Assembly: GCF_000421165.1 (NCBI RefSeq)
Contig: NZ_ATWI01000010.1
Span: 1-64,000, forward strand
Reading direction: 5' to 3'
Origin: Marinobacter daepoensis DSM 16072
Lineage (GTDB): Bacteria > Pseudomonadota > Gammaproteobacteria > Pseudomonadales > Oleiphilaceae
Length of the DNA stretch: 64,000 nt
Made by a program: the position numbers and the translations under genes. The notes under the pieces were generated by a model. It searched no databases. It was given only the letters and a program-made list of their open reading frames with translations, and was not told the DNA's origin. This document shows positions 44,308-53,236 of this stretch, in pieces; position 1 is the stretch's first letter, and each line of letters opens with the position of its first letter.

Positions 44308-45591
44308 ATGACCCGGATGGTTGTGTCTTTATCAGCGCTGATTCTCAGCATCGTGCTTCTGGTCAGCGGCAATGCGTTCCTGATGACGCTGTTGGGTATC
44401 CGCCTGAGCATTGAGGAAGTGGCTGCCGATGTCATTGGCTGGGTAATGGTCTGTTACTCCATCGGCTTTGTGCTCGGAACGCTCTATGTCCACGAGATTA
44501 TTGGCCGGGTCGGTCACATTCGCGCCTTTGCCGTGTTTGCAGCTATGGCCGCCGTAACGGCCCTGATGTACCCGATGGCGATCTCGATGGTGTTCTGGGC
44601 GGTGCTCAGGGTGTTGTCCGGGTTCAGCATTGCGGGCGTTCTGGTGGTTATCGAAAGCTGGTTTTCCAGCCGGGCCTCCAATGCCAACCGGGGCGCTCTG
44701 TTTGCCGTCTATCAGGTGGTTTTCTATCTGTCGGCGGCGTCTGGACAGTTAATTGTCAATGTGGGAGATCCGGCGAATTTCATGCCGTTTTCCCTGGCCG
44801 CCATGCTGCTGACGCTGGCCCTGATACCCTTGTCTCTGACCCGGATGGAAGCGCCCGTCATCGAGCAGGCCAGCCGGATGTCGTTCTTCAAGCTGGCCCG
44901 GGAGTCTTTCTCCGGGGTTGCCGGTGCGTTGATCTGTGGTGCACTGATCGGGGGCTTTTACGCGCTGGGCCCGGTTTACGCGACCCTGGTCGGGCTCGAT
45001 GTGGCCCGCACCTCTACCTTCATGGCCAGTGCTATCATTGCCGCTATGCTTCTGGCGTTGCCCCTTGGGCGATTGTGCGATCGTTTTGACCGGCGCCGGG
45101 TGATGTTTTGGGTGGCGATCTCGGCAGCGGCCTCTGCGGGCGGTGTGGCTGTGCTTGGCGCTGCCGACCTGGCGTTGCTGACGTTGATGGTTGGGCTGTT
45201 TACCGGTTTGTCGGCGACCATTTATCCGATTGCGGTGGCGATCACCAACGACCGCATGGACAGCAACCGGATCGTCTCGGCCAGTGCAACGTTGTTGTTG
45301 AGCTACGGGATTGGCAGCGTAATCGGGCCAGTGATCATGTCGAAGCTGATCAGTCTGATGGGGCCTGAAGGGCTGTTTTACGGAAATGCAGGTTTTCTCC
45401 TCGTGCTGGCGGCGATTACCAGCTACCGCATCAGCCATACCGATGATGTCCCGGTGGCCGAACAGGAGCATTTTGTTCCGGCCATGCCTGAGACCTCGCC
45501 GGTACTGACCGAGATGGACCCTCGTAATACGGAGTTCCATGAGTCTCCGGAAGTGGAGGAAATGCGGGAAGAGCTGCGTCAGACGGGTTGA
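44308..45591 (+). CDS. MFS transporter, YcaD-like
   Basis: The product is 427 aa with 12 membrane helices and a polar C-terminal tail. The family signature LSGFSIAGVLVVIESWFSSRAS is typical of the YcaD-type MFS group. The second-half loop GRLCDRFDRRRVMF is the normal MFS motif A copy. The start is the ATG at 44308 preceded by GACAGGCGGAG. The substrate is unknown. The gene ends inside its own terminator stem. Confidence 0.82.
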   Translation: MTRMVVSLSALILSIVLLVSGNAFLMTLLGIRLSIEEVAADVIGWVMVCYSIGFVLGTLYVHEIIGRVGHIRAFAVFAAMAAVTALMYPMAISMVFWAVLRVLSGFSIAGVLVVIESWFSSRASNANRGALFAVYQVVFYLSAASGQLIVNVGDPANFMPFSLAAMLLTLALIPLSLTRMEAPVIEQASRMSFFKLARESFSGVAGALICGALIGGFYALGPVYATLVGLDVARTSTFMASAIIAAMLLALPLGRLCDRFDRRRVMFWVAISAAASAGGVAVLGAADLALLTLMVGLFTGLSATIYPIAVAITNDRMDSNRIVSASATLLLSYGIGSVIGPVIMSKLISLMGPEGLFYGNAGFLLVLAAITSYRISHTDDVPVAEQEHFVPAMPETSPVLTEMDPRNTEFHESPEVEEMREELRQTG

Positions 45592-45600
45592 CGCAGCTTT
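45573..45600 (+). terminator. Terminator at the end of the YcaD-like gene
   Basis: GCTGCGTCA pairs with TGACGCAGC, followed by TTTCGGTTTT. The stem overlaps the last codons of the transporter (stop at 45591). Confidence 0.7.
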
Positions 45601-45660
45601 CGGTTTTCCCCAATTATGTTTCCACCTCCGTATCTGTTTTTATTTCAATGGTTAGCTTAC

Positions 45661-45679
45661 TATTGGTGAATTTCCAATA
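45661..45679. promoter_or_regulatory. Operator-like inverted repeat upstream of marR
   Basis: TATTGG-N7-CCAATA is a perfect repeat centred 84 bp before the marR start and flanked by further AT-rich symmetry. MarR repressors commonly bind such sites over their own promoter; a GATAAT -10-like hexamer lies at 45704. Confidence 0.55.
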
Positions 45680-45753
45680 ATGTAAGTTTTTTGTCGGTTT
45701 TGGGATAATGTGTGTCTGTCTCATGCCGGGGCACTCATCAGGAGTATTGAACC

Positions 45754-46179
45754 ATGAGAGATCAGTTCCCATTTGCGGTTGCCCGGGTAACCCGCCGTTG
45801 GCGCAAAATGCTGGACGAACGCCTGAAGGATCTGGGGGTGACCCAGGCTCGTTGGAGCACTATGGTGTACCTGCAGCAAGGTGGTGAGGGCCTGACCCAG
45901 CGGGAGCTGGCCAGCCTGATGGCGATTGAAAACCCGACCCTGGTCCGCTTGCTGGACAGCCTGGAGCAACAGGGATTGATTGAGCGGCGTCCCTGCCCTA
46001 ATGACCGCCGCGCCCGTAGGCTGCATCTGACCAAGGCTGGCGTTGAGTTTATGGATGAGTTGTCTGAGCGGGCCGCGGCGCTCCGCGAGGAAATGCTCGA
46101 GGGTGTTTCCGATAAGGAGATCGAATCTTCCCTGAAAGTTTTCCACAAGATTATGGAAAACGCTGAAAAACAGAAGTGA
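45754..46179 (+). CDS. MarR-family repressor
   Basis: The product is 141 aa. The winged HTH reads LTQRELASLMAIENPTLVRLLDSLEQQGLIERRPCPNDRRARRLHLT, the standard MarR pattern with the DxR wing. It lies directly before a DHA2 exporter gene (3 nt between), so it probably represses that pump and itself through the inverted repeat at 45661. The inducer is unknown. Confidence 0.9.
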   Translation: MRDQFPFAVARVTRRWRKMLDERLKDLGVTQARWSTMVYLQQGGEGLTQRELASLMAIENPTLVRLLDSLEQQGLIERRPCPNDRRARRLHLTKAGVEFMDELSERAAALREEMLEGVSDKEIESSLKVFHKIMENAEKQK

Positions 46180-46182
46180 TCT

Positions 46183-47574
46183 TTGACTGACCAGTCCGTA
46201 GAGGGTCTTCGGGCCCGATATGGCGACCGCTGGCGCTGGCTGGCGGTGGTTACCGTTGTACTTGGTACCATGGCGACAGTGCTCAGTGCCACGGTCGTCA
46301 ACGTAGCACTGCACGATATCATGGTGGAGTTTGGTATCGGCCAGGGACAGGTTCACTGGCTGGCCACCGGTTTCATCGCCGCCATGACCACCACCATGCT
46401 GGCCTCTGCCTGGTTACTGGACCGCTTTGGCGTCCGGATTACCCTGAGTGCCGCCATGGCCATGTTCACTCTGATATCCCTCTTTGGTGGTTTTGCGCCG
46501 ACCCCTGAAACGCTGATTGCTGCCCGCATCGGCCAAGGTGCTATGGCCGGGCTGATGCAGCCCATGGGCATGTATCTGGTGTTTCGTATTTTCCCGGCTG
46601 ACCAGCGCGGCCAGGCCATGGGTATCTATGGCATGGGCGTTATTCTGGCCCCGGCCCTGGGCCCGGTGTTGGGTGGTTTCCTGGTGGATCAGTTTCACTG
46701 GCGCTGGGTGATGTTTGCCCCTGCTCCTGTGACTCTGCTGGGGGTGTGGATGGCCTTGCGGTTCCTGCCGACCCCCAGGGCCCGTCCCGTGCACTATCCG
46801 TTTGATCTGGCCGGTATGATTCTGCTCGGCAGCGCCATTGCTCTCACACTGGAAACACTGAACCGGATGCAGAACTGGTCGGGAGAGACTGCGCGTGTTG
46901 CCATACAGGTGGCAGTGGTGATCGGGTTGGTTGTCGGTTTTGTGATTCGGGAGCGGCGGGTAAAGCACCCTCTTATTCGGCTGGCGTTGCTGCGTCAGCC
47001 GGTGTTTCTCTATGCCACCATTGGTGCGATGGCGCTGGGTCTGGCGCTGTTCGGGTCAACCTACCTGATTCCTCTGTTTGTGCAGACGGCGCTGGGTTTC
47101 TCTGCAACCGAAGCGGGCTTGCTCATGTTACCGGCGGGGATTGTGTTGGGCATGGTGTTTCCAGTTGCGGGTCGCCTGGCTGACCGCAAGAGTGCACGGG
47201 GGCTGGTACTGTTCGGCATGGTGATGTTTGCGGGCTCAGCCGTTTTGTTTGCGACCACCGGGGCGCTGGTTGGGTTCTTCTGGCTGGCGCTCTGGGCGGT
47301 GCTGGGGCGAATCGGAATCGGGTTTATGCTTCCAGCCCTGTCGACCGGCGCGCTCAACCCCCTGCCGCCGGAACAACTGGGCGCGGGCTCCAGCACGGTC
47401 AACTTTGCGCGCCAACTCGGCGGTGCGTTGGGGGTCAATGTTGTGGCCCTGACCATTGAGTTTGGGGAGCACCAACAAGGGTTGCCCACCTTTTCGGCAT
47501 TCGCGTCTGCCTGGTGGTTGATGGCTGTGTTTGTGGCGTTGGCGGCGGTGCCGGTCTGGAAAATGCGGGCCTGA
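46183..47574 (+). CDS. DHA2-family multidrug exporter (EmrB/QacA type)
   Basis: The product is 463 aa starting at TTG 46183, with 14 membrane segments expected. Motif C-like ATVVNVALHDIM, motif A GVRITLSAAMA and PMGMYLVFRIFP are DHA2 features. It is coupled to marR. No membrane fusion protein (EmrA) gene follows, so it may act alone or use another. The TTG start is uncertain because no strong ribosome site is seen. Confidence 0.85.
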   Translation: MTDQSVEGLRARYGDRWRWLAVVTVVLGTMATVLSATVVNVALHDIMVEFGIGQGQVHWLATGFIAAMTTTMLASAWLLDRFGVRITLSAAMAMFTLISLFGGFAPTPETLIAARIGQGAMAGLMQPMGMYLVFRIFPADQRGQAMGIYGMGVILAPALGPVLGGFLVDQFHWRWVMFAPAPVTLLGVWMALRFLPTPRARPVHYPFDLAGMILLGSAIALTLETLNRMQNWSGETARVAIQVAVVIGLVVGFVIRERRVKHPLIRLALLRQPVFLYATIGAMALGLALFGSTYLIPLFVQTALGFSATEAGLLMLPAGIVLGMVFPVAGRLADRKSARGLVLFGMVMFAGSAVLFATTGALVGFFWLALWAVLGRIGIGFMLPALSTGALNPLPPEQLGAGSSTVNFARQLGGALGVNVVALTIEFGEHQQGLPTFSAFASAWWLMAVFVALAAVPVWKMRA

Positions 47575-47604
47575 GTTGCGGTTGCCCGTAAGATTCATTA
47601 CGAT

Positions 47605-47755
47605 GGCGCCACCTTCGGGGGAGTAGCCTCTGTGCCGGTGATCCGGCGCGGACGGTGGTCAACATACTTGCAGCTCAATCTGCATGGCTACCGTGTTCCT
47701 GAGCAGGAATTGGCAAGACCTGAGGCAGATCACCTCCAATGGGCGGAAGGTGGGC
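47605..47755 (+). promoter_or_regulatory. yybP-ykoY manganese riboswitch
   Basis: The closing stem CCACCTTC (47609-47616) pairs with GAAGGTGG (47746-47753). Inside are the conserved GGGGAGTAGCC (47617-47627) and the second-loop block GTCAACATACTTG. GGCAAGACCTGAGGCA follows in the 3' part. These are the hallmark elements of the Mn2+-sensing riboswitch. It precedes a GDT1-type gene, a known target class, at a typical distance. Confidence 0.88.
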
Positions 47756-47796
47756 TGTCTCATGTCTGATAAATCTCCGCCCTGAGGTTCTGCTGT

Positions 47797-48366
47797 ATGG
47801 ATGCTTTTCTCGCCTCTGCGCTGGCTGTCGCGATTGCTGAGATTGGTGACAAGACTCAATTGCTGTCATTGTTCCTGATCGCCCGGTATGCCAAACGCAC
47901 CCCTATTATTCTCGGTATTTTCGTTGCGACTGTTCTTAATCATGCCTTGTCTGCCTGGCTGGGTGCCTGGGTCGCGCGCTGGATACCGGAAGCCTGGTTG
48001 CCCTGGATTCTGGCCATCAGCTTTGTGGCCATCGCTTTGTGGCTTCTGATTCCTGATAAAGACGACTCGGAAGACTCGAAGTTCCTGGGAATGGGGGCTT
48101 TCATGGCCACCACCATCATGTTCTTTCTTGCGGAAATCGGAGATAAAACTCAGATTGCCACGGTTGTGCTGGCGGCAAGGTATACCGAAACGTTCTGGGT
48201 TATTATCGGAACAACGGTGGGTATGCTGTTGGCCAACGTGCCGGTTATCATGGCGGGGCGCTGGTTGATGGAGCGTCTGCCACTGGCGATGGCGCGCGTG
48301 AGTGCGAGCATTCTGTTTCTAGTCCTGGCGATGGTCACGGTCTGGGCAACAATAATGAACTCCTGA
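47797..48366 (+). CDS. GDT1/TMEM165-family manganese exporter
   Basis: The product is 189 aa with six helices in two repeats, each containing an EIGDKTQ motif (residues 16-22 and about 109-115) that binds the metal. Members of this family export Mn2+ from bacterial cytosol. The riboswitch directly upstream supports manganese as substrate. The start is the ATG at 47797; the ribosome site lies just 3' of the riboswitch. It is a monocistronic gene. Confidence 0.9.
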   Translation: MDAFLASALAVAIAEIGDKTQLLSLFLIARYAKRTPIILGIFVATVLNHALSAWLGAWVARWIPEAWLPWILAISFVAIALWLLIPDKDDSEDSKFLGMGAFMATTIMFFLAEIGDKTQIATVVLAARYTETFWVIIGTTVGMLLANVPVIMAGRWLMERLPLAMARVSASILFLVLAMVTVWATIMNS

Positions 48367-48394
48367 GGCCGCCGCTGGTCAGTGAACGTAGGTT

Positions 48395-49435
48395 ATGTTT
48401 AAACGGAAACCAAGTGTTATGCAGTGGAAAAACTGGTTATTTCTTGTCCTGAGCATGAGTTTGCTGTCGCCCTATACGGCGGCGTCAGAACAGGCATCTG
48501 ACCGTGCTCCCCGGGTTCCGACTTTTATACCCGAAGGTGATCTGGCTGGCGAACTTCAGGTGCTCAGCACCGTTTATGAAGACACATTCGCCGCTATCGG
48601 CAATGATCTTGCCCTGGGTTATCTGGAGCTGGTAAAGGCCAACCCGGGGATTGATCCCTGGCTTCCGGGGGATGGCACCATGATCACACTGCCCCGTATG
48701 TACGTGCTGCCAGACGTTGAGCGCGAGGGGATTGTGATTAACCTTGCGGAGTATCGCCTGTATTACTTTACGCCGGAGGGGGGCGTTCAGGTATACCCTG
48801 TCGGCGTCGGTACGGAGGAGAACCCGTCGCCACTCACCAACGCCGAGGTGACCATGCCGCTGGAGTCCCCGGCATGGTATCCGCCGGCGAGTATCCGGGC
48901 CGAGTACGAGGCCTCCGGGGAATACCTGCCGAAAATGATTCCGCCTGGCCCCGGTAATCCTCTGGGCACTCACGCGCTGATGCTGAGTGAGAAAGGCTAC
49001 CTGATTCACGGTACCAACAAGCAGTTTGGGGTTGGTATGGCGGTGAGCCACGGCTGTTTTCGCATGTACAACGAAGACATCTCCCGCTTTGTCTACCAGA
49101 TCAAGAAAGGGACGCCGGTTCAGGTGATCCGTGATCCAGTGAAAATCGGCATGTCTGGCGGCGAAGTATGGCTCGAAATCCACCGTCCGAATGAAGACTA
49201 TTCTGCCAGTGACCGTGAACGGCTCTGGCAGCAGACTCTGGAGAAAGTTGAGCAGTTTCGGAAGCAGCATCCGGAGGTTGACCTGAGGCGCCGGTCTATC
49301 GAACTGGCTGTGGACCAGGCTGATGGCATTCCTTCGATGATTGGTGAGAAACTGACCCGCATGGCATCAGACGACGCAGTGGAGTCACCGAAATCCGAGA
49401 CGCAGGGGGCACCAGAACAGACGCTGTATTTTTGA
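48395..49435 (+). CDS. L,D-transpeptidase (ErfK/YbiS type)
   Basis: The product is 346 aa with an N-terminal signal sequence. It makes cross-links in peptidoglycan or attaches Lpp to it. A LysM-like segment with PGIDPWLPGDGTMITLPR precedes the catalytic YkuD domain. The catalytic box is IHGT...GMAVSHGCFRMY, with the nucleophilic Cys in HGC. The C-terminal tail of about 60 residues is Glu-rich and charged. The start is the ATG at 48395, with an alternative in-frame ATG at 48419. Confidence 0.88.
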   Translation: MFKRKPSVMQWKNWLFLVLSMSLLSPYTAASEQASDRAPRVPTFIPEGDLAGELQVLSTVYEDTFAAIGNDLALGYLELVKANPGIDPWLPGDGTMITLPRMYVLPDVEREGIVINLAEYRLYYFTPEGGVQVYPVGVGTEENPSPLTNAEVTMPLESPAWYPPASIRAEYEASGEYLPKMIPPGPGNPLGTHALMLSEKGYLIHGTNKQFGVGMAVSHGCFRMYNEDISRFVYQIKKGTPVQVIRDPVKIGMSGGEVWLEIHRPNEDYSASDRERLWQQTLEKVEQFRKQHPEVDLRRRSIELAVDQADGIPSMIGEKLTRMASDDAVESPKSETQGAPEQTLYF

Positions 49436-49713
49436 TCATCCTGACAAAGGATCGTGGCGATGAGCAGGAGTGTTCTGATGACCGGGGCCGCCTGATCGCT
49501 GTATCTCCGTACGGAGATACATGAAAAGGTCAGGAAGGCGCCGTTTATTGTCGATGCACAGACCGGATGTCGTGCTATGGTGAAGGCAATCGAAGCGGGA
49601 AATGCCGGGCATTTTGTACCCGCCTGGCCCCGGGCCCTGATTGGCTTTGTCTTACGACGATTACCGGAGGCCGTGCTGGCCAAACTGTTCTGATCACTCT
49701 GGTGGAGGGCGAA

Positions 49714-51189
49714 ATGCGTATGCGCCAGTTCAGAGCAAAGCAGTATACCCGCAGGACAGTGCTCTGGTCACTGGTGTTCCTGGCAGGGGTTCTTTGGGCT
49801 TTGTCCGGCCCGTCCCGGCCGGTTCAGGCGCAACCGGAGCAAACCGGCACCGCGTTGGTGCTCTCGGTACAAGGCGCGATTGGCCCCGCCACCATGGATT
49901 ACCTGATCCGCGGCATCCGGCGCGGAGAGCAGGAAAACGCGGGCTTGGTCGTTATTGAACTGGATACTCCCGGTGGCCTGATGGATTCGATGCGGGAGAT
50001 CATCAAGACCATTCTCGCTTCAGACGTGCCGGTGGCCACCTACGTTTCTCCCCAGGGCGCCCGGGCTGCCAGCGCGGGCACTTACATCCTCTACGCCAGT
50101 CACATCGCCGCCATGGCTCCAGCCACCAATCTGGGCTCTGCGACCCCCGTTCAGATGGGCGGGCTGCCCGGCTCAGGGGAGCCGGAGCCAGAGACGGCGC
50201 CGGAAGAATTGACCTCTGACGAGGAGGCGCGTGGGAATACCGAGCACCCGGAAAAACGACGTGGCAACACGGCCATGGAGCGCAAGGTGTTGGAAGATGC
50301 TGTGAGCTATATCCGGGGTCTGGCGGAACGCCACGGGCGCAATGCCGATTGGGCGGAGCAAGCCGTGCGGGAGGCGGTCAATCTGGGAGCAACCGACGCG
50401 CTGGAGCGGAACGTGGTGGATGTTGTGGCACCAGACCTGCAAGCTTTGTTGACGGCGATTGATGGTCGCACTGTGCGGATGGCGTCCGGTGAGCGGGTTC
50501 TTGAAACAGCCGGGCTGGAACTGATCCGGGCGGAACCGGACTGGCGAACCGGGCTGTTATCGGTCATCACCGACCCCAATGTCGCCTATTTCCTGATGAT
50601 CATCGGGTTCTACGGGATTCTTTTTGAACTGGCTAATCCGGGGGCTGTCGTACCCGGAGTCATTGGCGCCATCTGTCTGATCCTGGCGCTGTTTGCGTTT
50701 CAGATTCTGTCTGTGAACTACGCCGGCCTGGCCCTGATTCTGCTGGGGCTTGCGTTCATTGTCGGAGAAGCGTTTGTGCCCAGTTTTGGCGTACTCGGGA
50801 TCGGCGGCATCGTGGCATTTGTGGCGGGGTCCGTCATTTTGATGGATGGCAGCCACCAGGACATATCCCTGCCGTCCATCGGCGGGACGGCCGTGGTCGC
50901 TGGTGGATTCATTTTATGGACGGTCACCCGCTTTATCGGGCTTCGCCGGCGGGCACCGGTGTCAGGGAGCGAACTGCTGGTTCATGAAGCAGGTATTGCG
51001 CTGGATGACTTTGAGACTACCTACGAAGGTTACCGTGGCCATGTGCGGGTCAGCGGAGAGCGCTGGAACGCCCATAGCCAGGCCGACATCAAGGCCGGAA
51101 CCCAGGTAAGGGTGAATGGTATGCACGGACTGACCCTGCTGGTGGTCCCCGAGACGGGCGACACACCCAATGGTCATGGCTCATCATAA
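49714..51189 (+). CDS. NfeD-family membrane serine protease
   Basis: The product is 491 aa from the ATG at 49714 after GGAGGG. A signal peptide is followed by a ClpP-like protease domain (residues 40-250): VVIELDTPGGLMDSM, then GARAASAGTYILYAS with the catalytic Ser, and a Lys in GRNADWAEQAVREA-like context. Four to five membrane helices and a C-terminal NfeD OB-fold (VSGSELLVHEAG... ending near NGHGSS) follow. The slipin gene is 21 nt downstream, the standard partner, and NfeD cleaves its slipin. Confidence 0.88.
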   Translation: MRMRQFRAKQYTRRTVLWSLVFLAGVLWALSGPSRPVQAQPEQTGTALVLSVQGAIGPATMDYLIRGIRRGEQENAGLVVIELDTPGGLMDSMREIIKTILASDVPVATYVSPQGARAASAGTYILYASHIAAMAPATNLGSATPVQMGGLPGSGEPEPETAPEELTSDEEARGNTEHPEKRRGNTAMERKVLEDAVSYIRGLAERHGRNADWAEQAVREAVNLGATDALERNVVDVVAPDLQALLTAIDGRTVRMASGERVLETAGLELIRAEPDWRTGLLSVITDPNVAYFLMIIGFYGILFELANPGAVVPGVIGAICLILALFAFQILSVNYAGLALILLGLAFIVGEAFVPSFGVLGIGGIVAFVAGSVILMDGSHQDISLPSIGGTAVVAGGFILWTVTRFIGLRRRAPVSGSELLVHEAGIALDDFETTYEGYRGHVRVSGERWNAHSQADIKAGTQVRVNGMHGLTLLVVPETGDTPNGHGSS

Positions 51190-51210
51190 ACGGCAAACCA
51201 AGGAGGCCGT

Positions 51211-52002
51211 ATGAATCTCGGCGACATCATTCCCTACATTGCACCGACGGTTGTGCTGCTGCTGATCCTGGGATCAGCCATCAAGATTCTTCCGGAGTAC
51301 GAGCGCGGCGTGGTGTTCTTTCTGGGCCGCTTTCAGGGGGTAAAGGGCCCGGGCCTGATTATCGTAATACCGGGCATTCAACAGATTGTGCGTGTTGATC
51401 TTCGGGTGATCACACTGGACGTGCCCAGTCAGGATGTCATCTCCAAGGACAACGTGACGGTTCGGGTGAATGCGGTGCTTTACTTTCGGGTTGTCGACCC
51501 GGAGAAAGCCATTATCCGGGTGGAAGATTACGGCGCAGCGACGAGTCAGTTGGCTCAGACGACGTTGCGTTCGGTGCTGGGTAAGCACGACCTGGACGAG
51601 ATGCTGTCAGAACGGGACAAGCTCAACGCGGATATTCAGGAGATTATCGATGCCCAGACGGAGGAATGGGGTATCAAGGTGGCGAACGTGGAAATCAAAC
51701 ATGTGGACCTGAACGAGTCGATGATTCGGGCTATTGCCCGTCAGGCAGAGGCTGAGCGAGAGCGTCGGGCCAAGGTGATTCACGCAGAGGGCGAGTTGCA
51801 GGCGTCCAGGAAGCTGGTGGAAGCCGCAGAGGTAATGTCGGTCAACTCTGGTGCAATGCAGTTGCGTTATCTGCAGACGCTGGCCGATATGAGCAACAAT
51901 AATTCTTCGACGATCGTGTTTCCTTTGCCGATGGATCTGCTTAAGACATTCATGCAGAACCCTCCGTCGAAAGGCGATGCTCCGGAGACGCCCGAGGCTT
52001 AA
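51211..52002 (+). CDS. Slipin (SPFH/stomatin-like membrane scaffold)
   Basis: The product is 263 aa with an N-terminal membrane anchor ([14 protein letters not shown]), an SPFH domain (residues 30-190) and a C-terminal coiled coil. Family sequence [19 protein letters not shown] and [28 protein letters not shown] is intact. A short tail ([14 protein letters not shown]) is the substrate of NfeD proteases in archaea. It forms an operon with the NfeD gene and ends at the terminator 52026. Confidence 0.9.
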   Translation: MNLGDIIPYIAPTVVLLLILGSAIKILPEYERGVVFFLGRFQGVKGPGLIIVIPGIQQIVRVDLRVITLDVPSQDVISKDNVTVRVNAVLYFRVVDPEKAIIRVEDYGAATSQLAQTTLRSVLGKHDLDEMLSERDKLNADIQEIIDAQTEEWGIKVANVEIKHVDLNESMIRAIARQAEAERERRAKVIHAEGELQASRKLVEAAEVMSVNSGAMQLRYLQTLADMSNNNSSTIVFPLPMDLLKTFMQNPPSKGDAPETPEA

Positions 52003-52025
52003 CCGGTCGGTTTTCCCTCAGGCAC

Positions 52026-52054
52026 AAAAAAGGCCGGTTGAACCGGCCTTTTTT
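52026..52054. terminator. Bidirectional terminator between slipin and Lpp-like genes
   Basis: AAAAAAGGCCGGTT with AACCGGCCTTTTTT forms a strong symmetric hairpin with T runs on both strands. It serves the slipin gene and the convergent lipoprotein gene. Confidence 0.92.
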
Positions 52055-52068
52055 GCTAGCTGACAGCT

Positions 52069-52350
52069 TTACTTCTTGCTGGCACGCTCGAGCATACGCT
52101 TGGCACGCTCGTTTGCTTCGTCAGCAGATTTCTGAGCAGCACGGGCAGCGGCCAGAGCTTCTTCAGCAGTCTGCTGGGCAGTGCGGGCATTGCTTGCTGC
52201 ACTGTTAGCAGTGTTCAGAGCGTTGTTTGCAGTCTGCTCAGCGGAGCTGGCAGTTGCATTCGCTTCGTCCAGAGCAGCCTGGTCAGTAGTGGCACAGCCA
52301 GCAGTCAGAGCAGTGGCCAGAGCAATCCCGGCGATCGTCAGTTTACGCAT
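52069..52350 (-). CDS. Lpp/OprI-like alanine-zipper outer-membrane lipoprotein
   Basis: The product is 93 aa. The signal peptide ends in the lipobox LTAGC (Cys at 19). The mature part is an alanine-zipper repeat (ASSAEQTANNALNTANSA and the like) forming a trimeric coil, and it ends in Lys (RASKK), the attachment residue for peptidoglycan in Lpp. It is a major envelope protein in the family. The two L,D-transpeptidases nearby (48395 and 52561) are candidates for the attachment reaction. Confidence 0.88.
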   Translation of the reverse strand: MRKLTIAGIALATALTAGCATTDQAALDEANATASSAEQTANNALNTANSAASNARTAQQTAEEALAAARAAQKSADEANERAKRMLERASKK

Positions 52351-52560
52351 TGTAAATCCCCTTATTGGTCGTTTTATTTCCGTGATCCGGAAGCCGTTCT
52401 GACGGCCTCCTTCTACTAGGCCCGATAGGCGGTGACTACCGGAGTCGTTAAACAGTGTAAAACACTCAGAGACAAAATGTTAACTAACGATACGTAAATT
52501 TTCTTAGCTTATGACAGCAACTTAATCCAGTTTTCATGGAGTTGTCATCAATTGGGCGTG
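52351..52560 (-). other. Leader and promoter region of the Lpp-like gene
   Basis: About 210 bp between convergent gene ends. The strong ribosome site region and a leader with a GC hairpin (CCGTCAGAACGG, minus strand) precede the lipoprotein gene. Beyond it there is AT-rich promoter DNA near 52480-52540. No gene was seen. Confidence 0.4.
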
Positions 52561-53118
52561 TCAGGGCTCAATCCGGATGGGGGTGCCATTCTGGACCAGC
52601 TGCCAGATTTCATCCATGGCTTCGTTGGTGACGGCGATGCAGCCATCGGTCCAGTCCAGCCCGGTATAGGCAAAAGCCATGTCGCCGGCGTTGTTCGGAA
52701 GGCCGTGAATCATGATGCTGCCACCGGGATTCAGGCCCCAGGCCTCGGCAAGTTCCCTATCGCGTGGGCTGGGGTAGGAAATGTGGATAGATTTGTAGAA
52801 GTCGCTGCTGGCATTGCGCCAGTCCAGGACATAGTCACCTTCGGGGGTGCGTTCGTCCCCCTCATACAGTTTGTGGCCGACCGGGTTGTCACCCAGTGAA
52901 ATGCGGTAGTGGCGAACGGTATGCTCGCCACTGAGCAAATACAGGCGACGTTCGCCCTTGTTTACCAGGACCTGGGTGATCTCCAGCAACTCGTCCTTCA
53001 CTCCGGGTTCGGTGGGTTCCGGCAACAGCCGGGTTTCTGCCCGTGCCAGCAGTTCGGACGCCGGTGCTGAGATGGCGATCAGGGACAGTGTGATGGTCAG
53101 CAGAACTCGAACAATCAT
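52561..53118 (-). CDS. L,D-transpeptidase, short YkuD type
   Basis: The product is 185 aa with a signal peptide (ends near ISAPASELL) and a YkuD domain. Catalytic motif IMIHGLPNNAG...DWTDGCIAVTNEAMDEIW has the nucleophilic Cys in DGC and His in IHG. No LysM or PG-binding domain is seen. The start is at 53118. It is separated from the Lpp-like gene by 210 bp, on the same strand and upstream of it, and probably has its own promoter. Confidence 0.88.
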   Translation of the reverse strand: MIVRVLLTITLSLIAISAPASELLARAETRLLPEPTEPGVKDELLEITQVLVNKGERRLYLLSGEHTVRHYRISLGDNPVGHKLYEGDERTPEGDYVLDWRNASSDFYKSIHISYPSPRDRELAEAWGLNPGGSIMIHGLPNNAGDMAFAYTGLDWTDGCIAVTNEAMDEIWQLVQNGTPIRIEP

Positions 53119-53236
53119 GTGACTCGCGCAAATGCCTGAATGGTTAAACTTTGTTCATGCCGTTTATACCATAGCCTGCTGTGAGGGTGATAAGGGGTTG
53201 TGTTACAGATCTTGGCTTTTTTTGACGGCTTCAGGA

